DNA from: Gluconobacter frateurii
GTDB lineage: Bacteria; Pseudomonadota; Alphaproteobacteria; Acetobacterales; Acetobacteraceae
DNA: 64,000 nucleotides
Reading direction: 5' to 3'
Assembly: GCF_002723955.1 (NCBI RefSeq)
Contig: NZ_BEWN01000003.1
Span: 434,001-498,000, forward strand
In this document: piece by piece, positions 18,241-27,610 of the stretch
Layout of the letters: each line of letters begins with the position of its first letter
Numbering within the stretch: the first letter of the stretch is position 1
Notes under the pieces: model-generated
Database searches by the model: none
Told to the model about the DNA's origin: nothing
Seen by the model: the letters and a program-made list of their open reading frames with translations, nothing else
Program-made: the position numbers and the translations under genes

Positions 18241-18906
18241 CTAGGCAACACGGTTGATTTGGTCAGCCCCCCAGACATAGGCCGCAGATCCCTGGTGAAA
18301 CAGTGTGGCAAGAGCGGGATCAGAAATATCCAGGCCGCCGGTATATGAACCAAATGCTGGTAGAATAAGGCGGTCATTGCCTGTGATAAAGCAGGCACGG
18401 CGCATAACATGCCCCCTGATCCGTATTCTGACCTTCGGATGCAGATGGCCCGCCAGTTCCGCTTTACCAGCCGGAATTCTTGCAGAAGGAATATGGCGAA
18501 AGATCAGATTGCCAGACTGATATTCATTGAGCCATTCACCCCCAATGTTGGCAATCGGTGCCGCGTCATGGTTACCTGTAATCCATAAGATGGCTGCTTT
18601 TCGAAGCGTAGTATCAAGCAGGGCTTTTTCCTCATCGAGAAGGCGCTCTCCCGCTCCCGGATCATGAAAGCTGTCTCCCAGCGCTACCAGAAGCCGGGGG
18701 GAACAAGATTCTACAAGCCGCAATACCTTCTCAAGCGTCGAAATCGTATCGCCGGGCGGAAGCAATAATCCGCGAGACCGGGCCGAGGTTCCTTTCCCCA
18801 GGTGAAGATCAGCCACCACGAGTGTCTGCGTTGCCGGTAGGAAAACGGCCCCTCCGGGCAGAAGCCATATCTGCTCACCAGCCAGTATGATCTCGCGAAA
18901 ATTCAT
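18241..18906 (-). CDS. pdeM: Ligase-associated DNA damage response endonuclease PdeM
   Basis: A 221-residue calcineurin-like metallophosphoesterase. Metal-binding motifs are VVADLHLGKG, LLVALGDSFHD, WITGNHD and AELAGHLHPKV, in family order. PdeM belongs to a four-gene set with a DEXH helicase, an MBL-fold exonuclease and an ATP-dependent ligase, all present in the next 6 kb. Its start overlaps the helicase stop in an ATGA, so it is translationally coupled behind the helicase. Expected to be a cytoplasmic nuclease that trims DNA ends. Confidence 0.92.
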   Translation of the reverse strand: MNFREIILAGEQIWLLPGGAVFLPATQTLVVADLHLGKGTSARSRGLLLPPGDTISTLEKVLRLVESCSPRLLVALGDSFHDPGAGERLLDEEKALLDTTLRKAAILWITGNHDAAPIANIGGEWLNEYQSGNLIFRHIPSARIPAGKAELAGHLHPKVRIRIRGHVMRRACFITGNDRLILPAFGSYTGGLDISDPALATLFHQGSAAYVWGADQINRVA

Positions 18907-21320
18907 GCTTTCCCTGCCAAGGCATAGAGCTTGTCTGCCTCTGCCAGAAGGTAGTCTTCCCCTTCTCCTCCCCGGATTTTTTCGCGTCCCTGCTCAAGAA
19001 GCACGGGGACTGAAAGCGGCGAGACATGGGAAAGACTGACATGCTCGATATGCCCGTAAAGACGATCCAGCATTTGTGACAGACGCCCCAGATCGGTCAG
19101 ACCTTCCTCTGCCTGAAGGCGTGTCGCACGCAGGAGAATATGATCGGGATCGTATTTTCGAAGCACGTCATAAAGAAGGTCACTGCTAATCGTCATCTGG
19201 CGTCGGTTTTTCTCTCTTCCCGGATAATTGCGTTCTATCAGCCCGGCGATGATGGCAACGTCCCGAAAAGTACGGCGGAGCATGGCACTTTCGGATAGCC
19301 AGTCTGTCAGATTGCCTCCTAGCAGATCTCGGCTGAACAGGTCCGTCATGGAGCCTGTTGGGTGGACGCACCAGCACGCGACCACATAGTCGTTGGCCAC
19401 AAAGCCCAGAGGGCCTTTGCCAGTCTCCTCCAGCTTTTTTGTCAGGAGAAGCCCCAGAGTCTGATGCGCATTTCGCCCTTCAAAGGGGTACGCCACAATG
19501 TAATGCCACCCTCGATGAGGAAAAGTCTCGATCAGAAAGTTTTCCGGCCCGGGCAGATGTGAGCGCTTGGACTGCAGGGTGAGCCAGTCCTGCACAGACT
19601 TCGGCAGTACCGTCCATGCGGTTGGTGTATGCAGAATCTCACGAACATGTCTGGCCAGACCGGGTGAAATGGAAAGCTGATTGCCGCCATATACCGGCAC
19701 CCTCGGGTCCTTGCCTCGGCCACGGGCTGCCTGAACGGTCGTATCGTGCAGTCCCAGAAACTCCAGGAGCTCCCCGCCCAGCAGGAAGGTATCGCCCGGA
19801 ACGAGCGTCGAGGCGAAATACTCGTCTATCTCTCCATAGGCTTTTCCCCGTCGGGATTTGACGCGTAACATCGGAGTATCGACGATGGTGCCGATATTCA
19901 TTCGAAACTGTCGGATGATCTGCTCACTTCTAACCCACAGTTGCCCTAGTGAGTCCCTGAAAAGACGCTGATGACGTTCATAGGCCTGCAAGGCATAGCC
20001 ACCGTCTTCGACAAATCGAACGACCTCATCGAAATCTGTACGTGAAATCTGGCTATAGGGCGCAGTCTGACGAATTTCTTCATACAGAACGTCGGGGAAA
20101 AACGGTCCTGCGCAGGCTGTGACCAGCACATGCTGAGCGAGAACATCCAAGGCCCCGGCACGAGGCGGATCACCGTCGAGTTCATGCTGAAGAACCGCCT
20201 CTCTGGCTGCTTCACATTCCAGAACTTCAAACCGGTTGGCCGGAGCAAGAAGCGCACGCGATGGCTCGTCCATCCGGTGATTGGCCCGGCCGATCCGCTG
20301 TGTCAGGCGGGAGATCTGCTTCGGTGCCCCCACCTGAATGATCTGATCCACTGCCCCCCAATCCAGCCCCAGATCCAGCGAAGACGTAGCCACGACCGCC
20401 CGCAGAGCGCCTTGAGCCATGGCTTCTTCCACTTTTGCCCGACGCACTGCGTCCAGACTGCCATGATGAAGCCCGATGGGCAGATTGTCCGCATTGTCTT
20501 TCCACAGAGCCTGAAACAGCAGTTCTGCCTGCGCCCGGCTGTTGACGAACACGATCGTCAGGCGTGCACGGGCAATTTCCGTCAGGATCGCAGTGGCGCT
20601 TCCCAGCCCCATGCGGCCCGCCCAGGGAAGATAACCCCGCTTATCAGGCAAAAGCACATGAACGTCCGGCCGCACCCCGTCTTCCGCTTTGACAAGACGG
20701 ACGCCAGCGGCTTTGCCCGTCGGGGAAACCCAAGCCGCCATGGCGGAAGGGTGCGCTACGGTTGCGGATAAACCATTGATCCGGAGCGATGGCGAAAACA
20801 CCCTCAAACGGCTGGCACAGAGAGCGAGCTGGTCTCCCCTTTTTGTACCAGCAAGCGCATGAACCTCGTCGATGATCAGAACTCTGAGCGTGGAGAAATA
20901 CGCTCCCGCGTCCGGGTATGACAAAAGCAGCGCCAGACTCTCCGGTGTCGTCAGGAGAATATTCGGCGGGTTCTTCTGTTGCCGCTTCCGGCGTGCTCCG
21001 GACGTATCTCCACTGCGCACTTCAACACGAACCGGAAGGTCCATGTCCCTGATGGGGCGGGACAGATTTTCTGCAATATTGGTCGAAAGCGCCTTCAGCG
21101 GACTGACATAGAGTGTGTGCAGTCCAGAATATGAACCTTCTGCCAATTCGATGAGGCTGGGCAAAAAGCCTGCCAATGTCTTCCCCCCACCCGTTGGCGC
21201 GATGAGAAGGGCAGACACTCCCTCCTCTGCGGCCTGAAGCATCGCGAGCTGATGAGATCGGGGGGACCAACCCTGTCTGGAAAACCAGTCCTGAAAAGGT
21301 TCGGGAAGATGTTTGCTCAT
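18903..21320 (-). CDS. Ligase-associated DNA damage response DEXH box helicase (Lhr-like)
   Basis: A superfamily 2 DNA helicase of about 805 residues. It shows Walker A APTGGGKT, TTPESLALLLS (motif Ic region), the DEVH box in LIIDEVHALAGTKRG, SAT motif III, and QRIGRANHRMDEPSRA as motif VI, followed by a long Lhr-type C-terminal domain. ATG 21320 (MSKHLPEPFQDWF) is preferred over an upstream GTG/ATG extension that would run across the divergent exonuclease promoter. Operon partner: pdeM (ATGA overlap). It faces away from the exonuclease-ligase pair with about 70 bases between the starts, so the four genes probably share a bidirectional promoter region. Confidence 0.92.
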   Translation of the reverse strand: MSKHLPEPFQDWFSRQGWSPRSHQLAMLQAAEEGVSALLIAPTGGGKTLAGFLPSLIELAEGSYSGLHTLYVSPLKALSTNIAENLSRPIRDMDLPVRVEVRSGDTSGARRKRQQKNPPNILLTTPESLALLLSYPDAGAYFSTLRVLIIDEVHALAGTKRGDQLALCASRLRVFSPSLRINGLSATVAHPSAMAAWVSPTGKAAGVRLVKAEDGVRPDVHVLLPDKRGYLPWAGRMGLGSATAILTEIARARLTIVFVNSRAQAELLFQALWKDNADNLPIGLHHGSLDAVRRAKVEEAMAQGALRAVVATSSLDLGLDWGAVDQIIQVGAPKQISRLTQRIGRANHRMDEPSRALLAPANRFEVLECEAAREAVLQHELDGDPPRAGALDVLAQHVLVTACAGPFFPDVLYEEIRQTAPYSQISRTDFDEVVRFVEDGGYALQAYERHQRLFRDSLGQLWVRSEQIIRQFRMNIGTIVDTPMLRVKSRRGKAYGEIDEYFASTLVPGDTFLLGGELLEFLGLHDTTVQAARGRGKDPRVPVYGGNQLSISPGLARHVREILHTPTAWTVLPKSVQDWLTLQSKRSHLPGPENFLIETFPHRGWHYIVAYPFEGRNAHQTLGLLLTKKLEETGKGPLGFVANDYVVACWCVHPTGSMTDLFSRDLLGGNLTDWLSESAMLRRTFRDVAIIAGLIERNYPGREKNRRQMTISSDLLYDVLRKYDPDHILLRATRLQAEEGLTDLGRLSQMLDRLYGHIEHVSLSHVSPLSVPVLLEQGREKIRGGEGEDYLLAEADKLYALAGKA

Positions 21321-21390
21321 TAGCTCAAGGAACGCGCATGCGTTTCGCGGGTTCTTTCCCTGTTCTTGCACGACTGACGGAGAAGACTGG

Positions 21391-22413
21391 GTGGAGTGGC
21401 TTGAGTTAAAACCGGAAGGGCTCTTCTGTGCACCCGGTGCCTTCTATATCGACCCACTCCAGCCAGTGGCCCATGCCGTCATTACGCATGGTCATTCTGA
21501 TCATGCCCGACCCGGCCATGATCTTGTCACCGCAACACCCGAAACCCTGGCCATCATGCGTCTGAGGATGGGCGAAGACCGCGCCGGTCAGAGCCAGCAA
21601 GCACTTGGATATGGAGACGTCATATCCATTGGAGAGGTTCGGCTCTGGCTTGCACCTGCCGGACATGTTCTAGGAAGCGCGCAAGTTGTCATGGAATACC
21701 GTGGACAACGCGCCGTAGTCAGCGGCGACTACAAACGTGCCCTAGATCCAACATGTGAGCCCTTTGAAGTCGTGCCCTGTGATCTTTTCGTAACGGAAGC
21801 CACGTTTGGGCTGCCAGTCTTTCGCTTACCGGATCCCGCCCATGAGATTGCCAAACTGCTGCATGACGTATGCCTGTTTCCAGAGCGCACGCATGTCGTG
21901 GGCTGTTATGCGCTCGGCAAGTGCCAGCGTCTGATCGCATTACTTCGGGACGGTGGCTATCACGAACCTCTCTGGCTCCACGGCGCCCTCCTGCCGATGT
22001 GCAACCTCTACGAAAGTTTTGGTATCCCGTTAGGGGATCTGCGTTCAGCAACGGCTGCGGAGAAAGGTGAGATGCGCGGGGGTATTGTCCTCGCGCCTCC
22101 ATCGGCGATTGCAGACCGCTGGGCGCGTCGGTTGCCAGACCCTGTTGTCTGTCTGGCATCAGGCTGGATGCATGTCCGCCAGAGAGCAAAGGCGCATGGG
22201 GTCGAACTCCCTGTCGTCATCAGCGACCATGCCGACTGGGATGCCCTGCTGGAAACGTGTCAGGCAACGGGGGCAAAGGAAATCTGGGTCACCCACGGCC
22301 GCGAGGACGCGCTGATTTATGCGTTAGGCAAAATGCAGATCCGCGGCCGCGCGTTGCGGCTTCTGGGCTACGAGGAAGAGGATGAACAGGCGGAACAGGG
22401 AGCGTCGGCATGA
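21391..22413 (+). CDS. Ligase-associated DNA damage response exonuclease (MBL fold)
   Basis: About 340 residues with a metallo-beta-lactamase/beta-CASP fold related to SNM1/Pso2 nucleases. The metal-binding signature ITHGHSDHARPGH lies near the N-terminus, with later motifs GHVLGSAQV, VVSGDYKRALD, VTEATFG and VISDHADWD. GTG 21391 is chosen because GGAGAAG stands about 6 bases upstream and the family normally starts just before the LKPEGLFC segment; an upstream in-frame TTG at 21313 would overlap the helicase start. The stop overlaps the ligase start (ATGA), so the pair is coupled. Confidence 0.9.
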   Translation: MEWLELKPEGLFCAPGAFYIDPLQPVAHAVITHGHSDHARPGHDLVTATPETLAIMRLRMGEDRAGQSQQALGYGDVISIGEVRLWLAPAGHVLGSAQVVMEYRGQRAVVSGDYKRALDPTCEPFEVVPCDLFVTEATFGLPVFRLPDPAHEIAKLLHDVCLFPERTHVVGCYALGKCQRLIALLRDGGYHEPLWLHGALLPMCNLYESFGIPLGDLRSATAAEKGEMRGGIVLAPPSAIADRWARRLPDPVVCLASGWMHVRQRAKAHGVELPVVISDHADWDALLETCQATGAKEIWVTHGREDALIYALGKMQIRGRALRLLGYEEEDEQAEQGASA

Positions 22414-24005
22414 TCGAATTTGCCACCTTACTGGAACGTCTGGCCTTTACCCCCTCTCGGAATATGAAGCTCGCACTTCTTAAAGAATATTTCTCCATGG
22501 CGCCCGATCCTGACCGGGGATACGCATTGGCTGCGATGGCAGGAAGCCTGTCCTTCGCAGCAGCCAAGCCTGCCATGCTGCGGGCGCTGGCCATGGAACG
22601 CATCGATCCAGAACTCTTTACCTGGTCCTACGATTACGTCGGAGATCTTGCGGAGACAGTTGCGCTGATCTGGCGGCGGGAAACCCCTGATCAGGACACG
22701 CCTGCGGCACCCGGTCTGGCCGAGGTCGTTCACACACTGGAACGCCTTCCAAAAACGGACGTTCCAGATGTTGTAAGGGAATGGCTGGATGCATGCGATG
22801 CCTCCTCCCGGTATGCCCTCCTCAAGCTCATTACTGGCTCGCTTCGCGTTGGCGCGTCAGCCCGGTTGGCGAAGACGGCCCTTGCAGAGTTAGCGTCCGT
22901 GGCTGCGGATGACATTGAGGAAGTCTGGCACGGCCTTGAAGCGCCTTATGGGCCCCTCTTCGCATGGATAGAAGGAAAAGGGCCGAAACCCGATGCAAAG
23001 GATGCTCCGGTTTTCCGACCACCTATGCTGGCCCAGCCCTTGGAAAACGTTGACCTGACAGCATTCAATCCGGGGGAATGGCGCGCGGAATGGAAATGGG
23101 ACGGTATCCGAGTTCAGCTTGTTTCCACGCCTCAGGGGGAACGTGTCTACACGCGCACGGCAGAAGATATCGGAAAGGCTTTTCCGGACGTGCTTGCCAC
23201 GATGCAGGATCTGGGCAGCAGGGTCGTTCTGGATGGTGAGCTTCTGGTGGTCCAGGGAGGTATTGTCGCTCCATTTGCTGAGCTTCAACAGAGACTGAAC
23301 CGTAAGTCGCCAACAGCCTCCATGCTCCGGGACATGCCAGCAGGCATCCGGCTGTATGATATCCTGTTTGAAGATGGAGAAGACCTGCGCTCCCTGCCCT
23401 TCGACATCAGAAGGCAGCGGCTGGAAAGCTGGTTCTCACGGCTAAACCCACCAAGAATGGCCCTGTCAGAGCTCATTGCGTTCCAGAACTTCGACGACCT
23501 GGCCAAGCTTCGCGAGAATGCAAGGAGCGAGGGCATTGAAGGATTGATGCTGAAAAAGGCTGACAGTCCATATGTTCCGGGTCGTCCACGGGGCCCATGG
23601 TGGAAATGGAAACGTGAGCCACTCACGGTCGATGCCATTGTCATGTATGCACAACGCGGGCATGGCAAACGCAGCAGCTTCTATTCCGACTACACGTTTG
23701 GCTTATGGCGCACCGTGGACGGAGAACGCGAGCTTGTTCCGATCGGTAAAGCTTACTCAGGTTTTACCGATGAAGAGCTAAAATTCCTGGACAAGTGGGT
23801 CCGTGATCATACGACCAAGCGTTTTGGCCCGGTTCGGGAAGTAGCGCACGGGCTTGTTCTGGAAATTGCCTTCGATGCCGCTCAGTATTCCAAACGTCAC
23901 AAGAGCGGCGTAGCGCTCCGTTTTCCGCGTGTTGCGCGTATTCGCCGTGACAAGCCTGTGGAGGACGCTGACACCCTTGAAGCATTTATTCGGGCGTTTC
24001 TATGA
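22410..24005 (+). CDS. ATP-dependent DNA ligase (cisplatin-resistance/LigB-like bacterial type)
   Basis: A 531-residue ATP-dependent ligase. The nucleotidyltransferase motif I EWKWDGIRVQ carries the adenylated lysine near residue 229; further motifs are VVLDGELLV (III), GIEGLMLKK (IV region) and WWKWKREPLTVDAI (V). An N-terminal helical DNA-binding domain precedes this and an OB-fold domain follows. It seals nicks, probably after processing by the exonuclease, PdeM and helicase encoded here. No signal or primase domain, so it is not a LigD-type end-joining protein, and no Ku gene is seen in the window. Confidence 0.92.
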   Translation: MIEFATLLERLAFTPSRNMKLALLKEYFSMAPDPDRGYALAAMAGSLSFAAAKPAMLRALAMERIDPELFTWSYDYVGDLAETVALIWRRETPDQDTPAAPGLAEVVHTLERLPKTDVPDVVREWLDACDASSRYALLKLITGSLRVGASARLAKTALAELASVAADDIEEVWHGLEAPYGPLFAWIEGKGPKPDAKDAPVFRPPMLAQPLENVDLTAFNPGEWRAEWKWDGIRVQLVSTPQGERVYTRTAEDIGKAFPDVLATMQDLGSRVVLDGELLVVQGGIVAPFAELQQRLNRKSPTASMLRDMPAGIRLYDILFEDGEDLRSLPFDIRRQRLESWFSRLNPPRMALSELIAFQNFDDLAKLRENARSEGIEGLMLKKADSPYVPGRPRGPWWKWKREPLTVDAIVMYAQRGHGKRSSFYSDYTFGLWRTVDGERELVPIGKAYSGFTDEELKFLDKWVRDHTTKRFGPVREVAHGLVLEIAFDAAQYSKRHKSGVALRFPRVARIRRDKPVEDADTLEAFIRAFL

Positions 24006-24118
24006 GTGGAAAGCTGCTTCGGGTGGGTATGAAAAATCCGGAGACACAATGAGGCGTTAGTAAGAAGCCGGCCAGTACTGTCGCTGTCCCGGAAAGACTA
24101 CAGGGTTGAGAACAGACT

Positions 24119-24574
24119 ATGAGCAAGCGCATCTGGACCATGACCCTAGGGGGCGCACTCATGTCTTCTGGCGCCGTACTGGCCCTGAGCCGGATCAGAA
24201 CAGGATCGTATGGTCCGGGGGTAAACTGCACTGCGCATTGGCTACATGGCAAGCAAGCCGCCAAGGTCAAACAACTGGATTTTCGCCATTCTCTGCCAGG
24301 AATAGCTACCAATGCAGCAGCTGTTTTCTTCTGGAGCTGGTTCTACGACAAGGCCTTGGGCAAAAATCCAACCATAATTCGTGCGGTAACCGTCACGGTT
24401 CTTCTCGGCCCGGTTTCCTGTCTGATAGATTACAAGGCGACCCCCAAGCGCTTTACGCCGGGCTGGGAACTTGTCTTTTCCCGCGCGGATATGGCGACGA
24501 TCTATCTCTCCATGGTCATTGGCATGGCCTTGGGCCCAGGACTCATTCGAACGAAAACCCGAGCCTGCTTGTGA
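24119..24574 (+). CDS. Small conserved-looking membrane protein, unknown function
   Basis: A 151-residue hydrophobic protein with about four predicted membrane segments (near residues 8-25, 58-75, 88-105 and 125-142). No known motif is recognised. It follows the DNA ligase by 113 bases on the same strand and may be transcribed with it, but nothing ties it to repair. An overlapping frame starting at 24106 has ordinary soluble composition and looks like a shadow. The ribosome site is weak. Confidence 0.55.
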   Translation: MSKRIWTMTLGGALMSSGAVLALSRIRTGSYGPGVNCTAHWLHGKQAAKVKQLDFRHSLPGIATNAAAVFFWSWFYDKALGKNPTIIRAVTVTVLLGPVSCLIDYKATPKRFTPGWELVFSRADMATIYLSMVIGMALGPGLIRTKTRACL

Positions 24575-24750
24575 TCTGATGTTCTGCCGTGTTCACATCA
24601 CAAGCTCAGATGATTACGGGGGTGTGCAACTTCACAAAACTTCTGTCCGGAAGCGGGTTTGTCGCAAGCAGCTTCGCCTGCCTCCAGATAACTTTTCAAA
24701 GCCAACGATAGACCAATGATATCTGGAAAAACCCAGATCTCGCTATTATG

Positions 24751-24778
24751 GCAGCAAGGGAATAATTTCCCTTGCTGC
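24751..24778. terminator. Strong perfect hairpin between convergent genes
   Basis: A 12-bp perfect stem (GCAGCAAGGGAA with TTCCCTTGCTGC) and a 4-base loop, between the small membrane protein (+) and the PuuB-like gene (-). There is no clear T tract on either side, so it may be an RNA-stabilising 3' hairpin rather than a classic intrinsic terminator. Confidence 0.5.
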
Positions 24779-24836
24779 ATCGAAGGCCTACTGAAGTGTG
24801 GCGTAGAAGATACGATATGCGGTCTGTACACCGGCA

Positions 24837-26093
24837 TCACAAACCGAAGCGATCTTTCAGTCTTCCTCGTACGATCCCGGCAATCACGCCGGCTTTCCAG
24901 CCGAAGTGCAAGGGCACAGGCTTGATTGGCTGAGCCGGGAATAATGGCTCTCCACCTTGAAGCACATCGGCAAGGTTCTGGCCCATGAGCGTTGCCATGG
25001 CCACACCACGTCCGTTGTATCCCAGACAGGCCACCAGCCCCCGAGCTGGTTCGTGATAATGGGGATAGTGATCCAGTGTCATGGCTAACTGGCCATTCCA
25101 GCCAGAAGTCCATTGTATGGTTTTCAGTTCCGGCCAGAGCTTGAGCGCACGTGCTTTCAGATACGGAAAAGCGTCTGGCCCATGCAGGTCGTGAGAGGCG
25201 GACCGCCCTCCCATGAGGAAGCGCCCCTGAGCATCTACCCGATAATAGGTGGTGATTTCCCCCAGTTCATAAACCACTTCACGTTTGGCCAGAATTTTAG
25301 CGCGCAGAGCCCCAGGAAGGGGCTCAGTGGCAACAATGGCGCTGAATAGCGGAATGATGGATCGCCGCATTTTATCCAGAAGACGACCAGAATACCCGTT
25401 GGTCGCCATCACGACCGACTGGGCGACTACTTCGCCTCGATCGGTCGCAACGGCCCACCCCGTCCCACGGCGAACGACGGACCTCACTCTCGATTGATCA
25501 TGGATACGGGCCCCAGCGGATATCGCCGCTTTTGCGAGACCTCTGGTATAGGCCAGAGGGTCAATCTGCCCTCCCCGTGCATCAATCATTCCCCCCGCAT
25601 ACACAGATGCCCCCGTGCGCTGCATCATGTCGGCGGCGGTCAGCCACGTTGCCGGACCACTGTAATTTTCACACTGACGGGTCAGCTCTCTCAGAGCGTC
25701 AAGCTGGCTGCTTGCGGTTGCTGCGCGAATTGTTCCACCACGAGCCGCATCACAATCAATGCTATGACGGGCAATGAGGTCAAAGACCAGGTCAGGTGCA
25801 TTCCACGCATTGTCGACGAGGCGTGCACCAATTGTGGGACCAAAATCCTTCAAAACCTGTTCTGGCGGTGTTTTGAGGCCAGGATTAACCTGACCGCCAT
25901 TTCGACCCGACGCTCCCCAGCCGGGCTCGTGAGTATCCAGAACGACAACATCTTTCCCGACCTCAGCAAGATGCAGAGCGGTTGAAATTCCTGTAAGACC
26001 AGCCCCGATGACGACCGTCTCCGCACTTGTTTGCCCCGCGAGAGGCGCAAGAGACAAACCGGGTCCTTTCCGGGCATAGAGACTGGGAATCAT
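24837..26093 (-). CDS. FAD-dependent oxidoreductase, gamma-glutamylputrescine oxidase PuuB-like
   Basis: About 418 residues, DAO family. FAD motif GAGLTG near residue 30, then VVVLDTHEPGWGASGRNGGQVNPG, the PuuB hallmark, and a C-terminal LGYNGRGVAMATLMG. It would oxidise the primary amine of putrescine, a glutamylated polyamine or a related amine to an aldehyde with H2O2 formation. The ATG at 26093 is chosen for its upstream GAGAGG. It is the last gene of a leftward run: aminotransferase, tautomerase, permease, aldehyde dehydrogenase, PuuB; the aldehyde dehydrogenase directly upstream (22 bases) would take its product. It differs clearly from the copy at 1171-2445. Confidence 0.88.
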   Translation of the reverse strand: MIPSLYARKGPGLSLAPLAGQTSAETVVIGAGLTGISTALHLAEVGKDVVVLDTHEPGWGASGRNGGQVNPGLKTPPEQVLKDFGPTIGARLVDNAWNAPDLVFDLIARHSIDCDAARGGTIRAATASSQLDALRELTRQCENYSGPATWLTAADMMQRTGASVYAGGMIDARGGQIDPLAYTRGLAKAAISAGARIHDQSRVRSVVRRGTGWAVATDRGEVVAQSVVMATNGYSGRLLDKMRRSIIPLFSAIVATEPLPGALRAKILAKREVVYELGEITTYYRVDAQGRFLMGGRSASHDLHGPDAFPYLKARALKLWPELKTIQWTSGWNGQLAMTLDHYPHYHEPARGLVACLGYNGRGVAMATLMGQNLADVLQGGEPLFPAQPIKPVPLHFGWKAGVIAGIVRGRLKDRFGL

Positions 26094-26115
26094 CTGAAGG
26101 GTCCTCTCCCTATTT

Positions 26116-27543
26116 TCAGGCGCCGTAGCCGATGATGGCCTTGATTTCCACAAAGTCTGCCAGTCCCCAGCGAGAACATTCACGACCATTTCCCGACTGC
26201 CCATATCCGCCGAACGGCGCGGCTACAGTCCAGTCTGCACCGTTAATATTGACGTTTCCCGCCCTTAGCCGACGTGCAACCTTGCGGGCATGAGACAGAT
26301 CGCCAGACTGAACATACGCGGCCAGTCCGTAAGGGGTGTCATTGGCAATCCGGATCGCATGTTCTTCATCGTCATAGGCGATGATTGACAGAACAGGCCC
26401 AAAGATTTCCTCACGAGAGACGGTCATCTCCGGCTGGACGTTTCCGAACACGGTTGGACGCACATAGTAGCCCGTTTCAAGACCCGGTGGCTTACCCGTC
26501 CCTCCCGTTACCAGTGTAGCCCCCTCGTCAATCCCTTTTTGAATCAACGCCTGAATGCGTTTGTACTGGATTTCACTGACAACGGGGCCAAGCTGTGTGT
26601 CTTCTGAGGTTGGAGAACCCACCCTGAAAGAGTCTGCGGTCTCTTTGGCAATTTCCATAGCTTCGCCCATACGATTACGCGGGACGAGCAGGCGGGTCGG
26701 TGCATCACAGGATTGGCCGGAATTGCTGTAGCAGCCTTTCACGCCACGTCGGATTGCATCTGCAAAATCGGCGTCTGGCAGAACAATATTTGGGGATTTT
26801 CCGCCCAGTTCCTGATGCACGCGCTTGACTGTATCGGCCGCCAGCTTTGCAACGGCAATTCCTGCCCGCGTAGAACCTGTAATGGAGATCATATCGATAT
26901 CCGGGTGCTGGGCAAGCGCTTCCCCTACTACGGGCCCGTCACCGTTAACCATGTTAAACACGCCAGGCGGCACACCGGCCTCATCAAGGATTTCTGCAAA
27001 AACGAGCGCACTGAGCGGTGCTATTTCACTCGGCTTCAGAACCATTGTGCAGCCCGCTGCCAAAGCAGGCGCAACCTTGCAGACGATCTGGTTCATCGGC
27101 CAGTTCCACGGCGTTATGAGCCCACAGACACCAACCGGCTCGCGCGTGATGAGAATATCGCCCTGTAGCTCATCGAAAACAAAAGTTTTGAGCGCGGAGA
27201 TCATTTCCTCCAGATGCGCCATGCCAGCCCAACTCTGACTATCTCGGGCGCGTGCAATGGGCGACCCCATTTCAAGGGAAATTGCCTGCGCCATATCCTC
27301 GGTGCGGCGCTTGTAAATATGCAGGATGCGTTCAAGAACGGCCAGACGATCCTCTCGTGTGGATGTCGACCAAACTGGAAAGGCTGCGTGAGCCGCTTTG
27401 ACCGCCAGATCGACGTCTGTCGCATCTCCCAGCGCAATCTGGCTGCACGGCCGTTCTGTTGCCGGGTTAATGACGTCAATAACGTGTGTTCCGTGAGGCT
27501 TGACCCACTGACCGTTGATATAGAATTCGAGAGAGTGTGACAT
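26116..27543 (-). CDS. NAD(P)-dependent aldehyde dehydrogenase family protein
   Basis: About 475 residues, full-length ALDH. The catalytic Cys is in NSGQSCDAPTR, the general base Glu in HQELGGKSPN, the coenzyme loop in ITGSTRAGIAVA, and TPWNWPMNQ matches the usual substrate/coenzyme segment. The C-terminus has GGYGQSGNGRE. ATG 27543 has AAGGAG about 10 bases upstream. Placed between an amino-acid/amine permease and the PuuB-like oxidase, it most likely oxidises the aminoaldehyde made by that oxidase, as PuuC does. Cytoplasmic. Confidence 0.92.
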   Translation of the reverse strand: MSHSLEFYINGQWVKPHGTHVIDVINPATERPCSQIALGDATDVDLAVKAAHAAFPVWSTSTREDRLAVLERILHIYKRRTEDMAQAISLEMGSPIARARDSQSWAGMAHLEEMISALKTFVFDELQGDILITREPVGVCGLITPWNWPMNQIVCKVAPALAAGCTMVLKPSEIAPLSALVFAEILDEAGVPPGVFNMVNGDGPVVGEALAQHPDIDMISITGSTRAGIAVAKLAADTVKRVHQELGGKSPNIVLPDADFADAIRRGVKGCYSNSGQSCDAPTRLLVPRNRMGEAMEIAKETADSFRVGSPTSEDTQLGPVVSEIQYKRIQALIQKGIDEGATLVTGGTGKPPGLETGYYVRPTVFGNVQPEMTVSREEIFGPVLSIIAYDDEEHAIRIANDTPYGLAAYVQSGDLSHARKVARRLRAGNVNINGADWTVAAPFGGYGQSGNGRECSRWGLADFVEIKAIIGYGA

Positions 27544-27610
27544 GGACGCAGGAACTCCTTGTGGATCGTGATTCAAACCGGGTTTCAGCTTTGGGAAAAA
27601 ATATGCCTCA

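Noticed and set aside
20130-20771. 213-codon + frame inside the helicase gene
   Set aside because: It is antisense to conserved helicase motifs and shows no family likeness.
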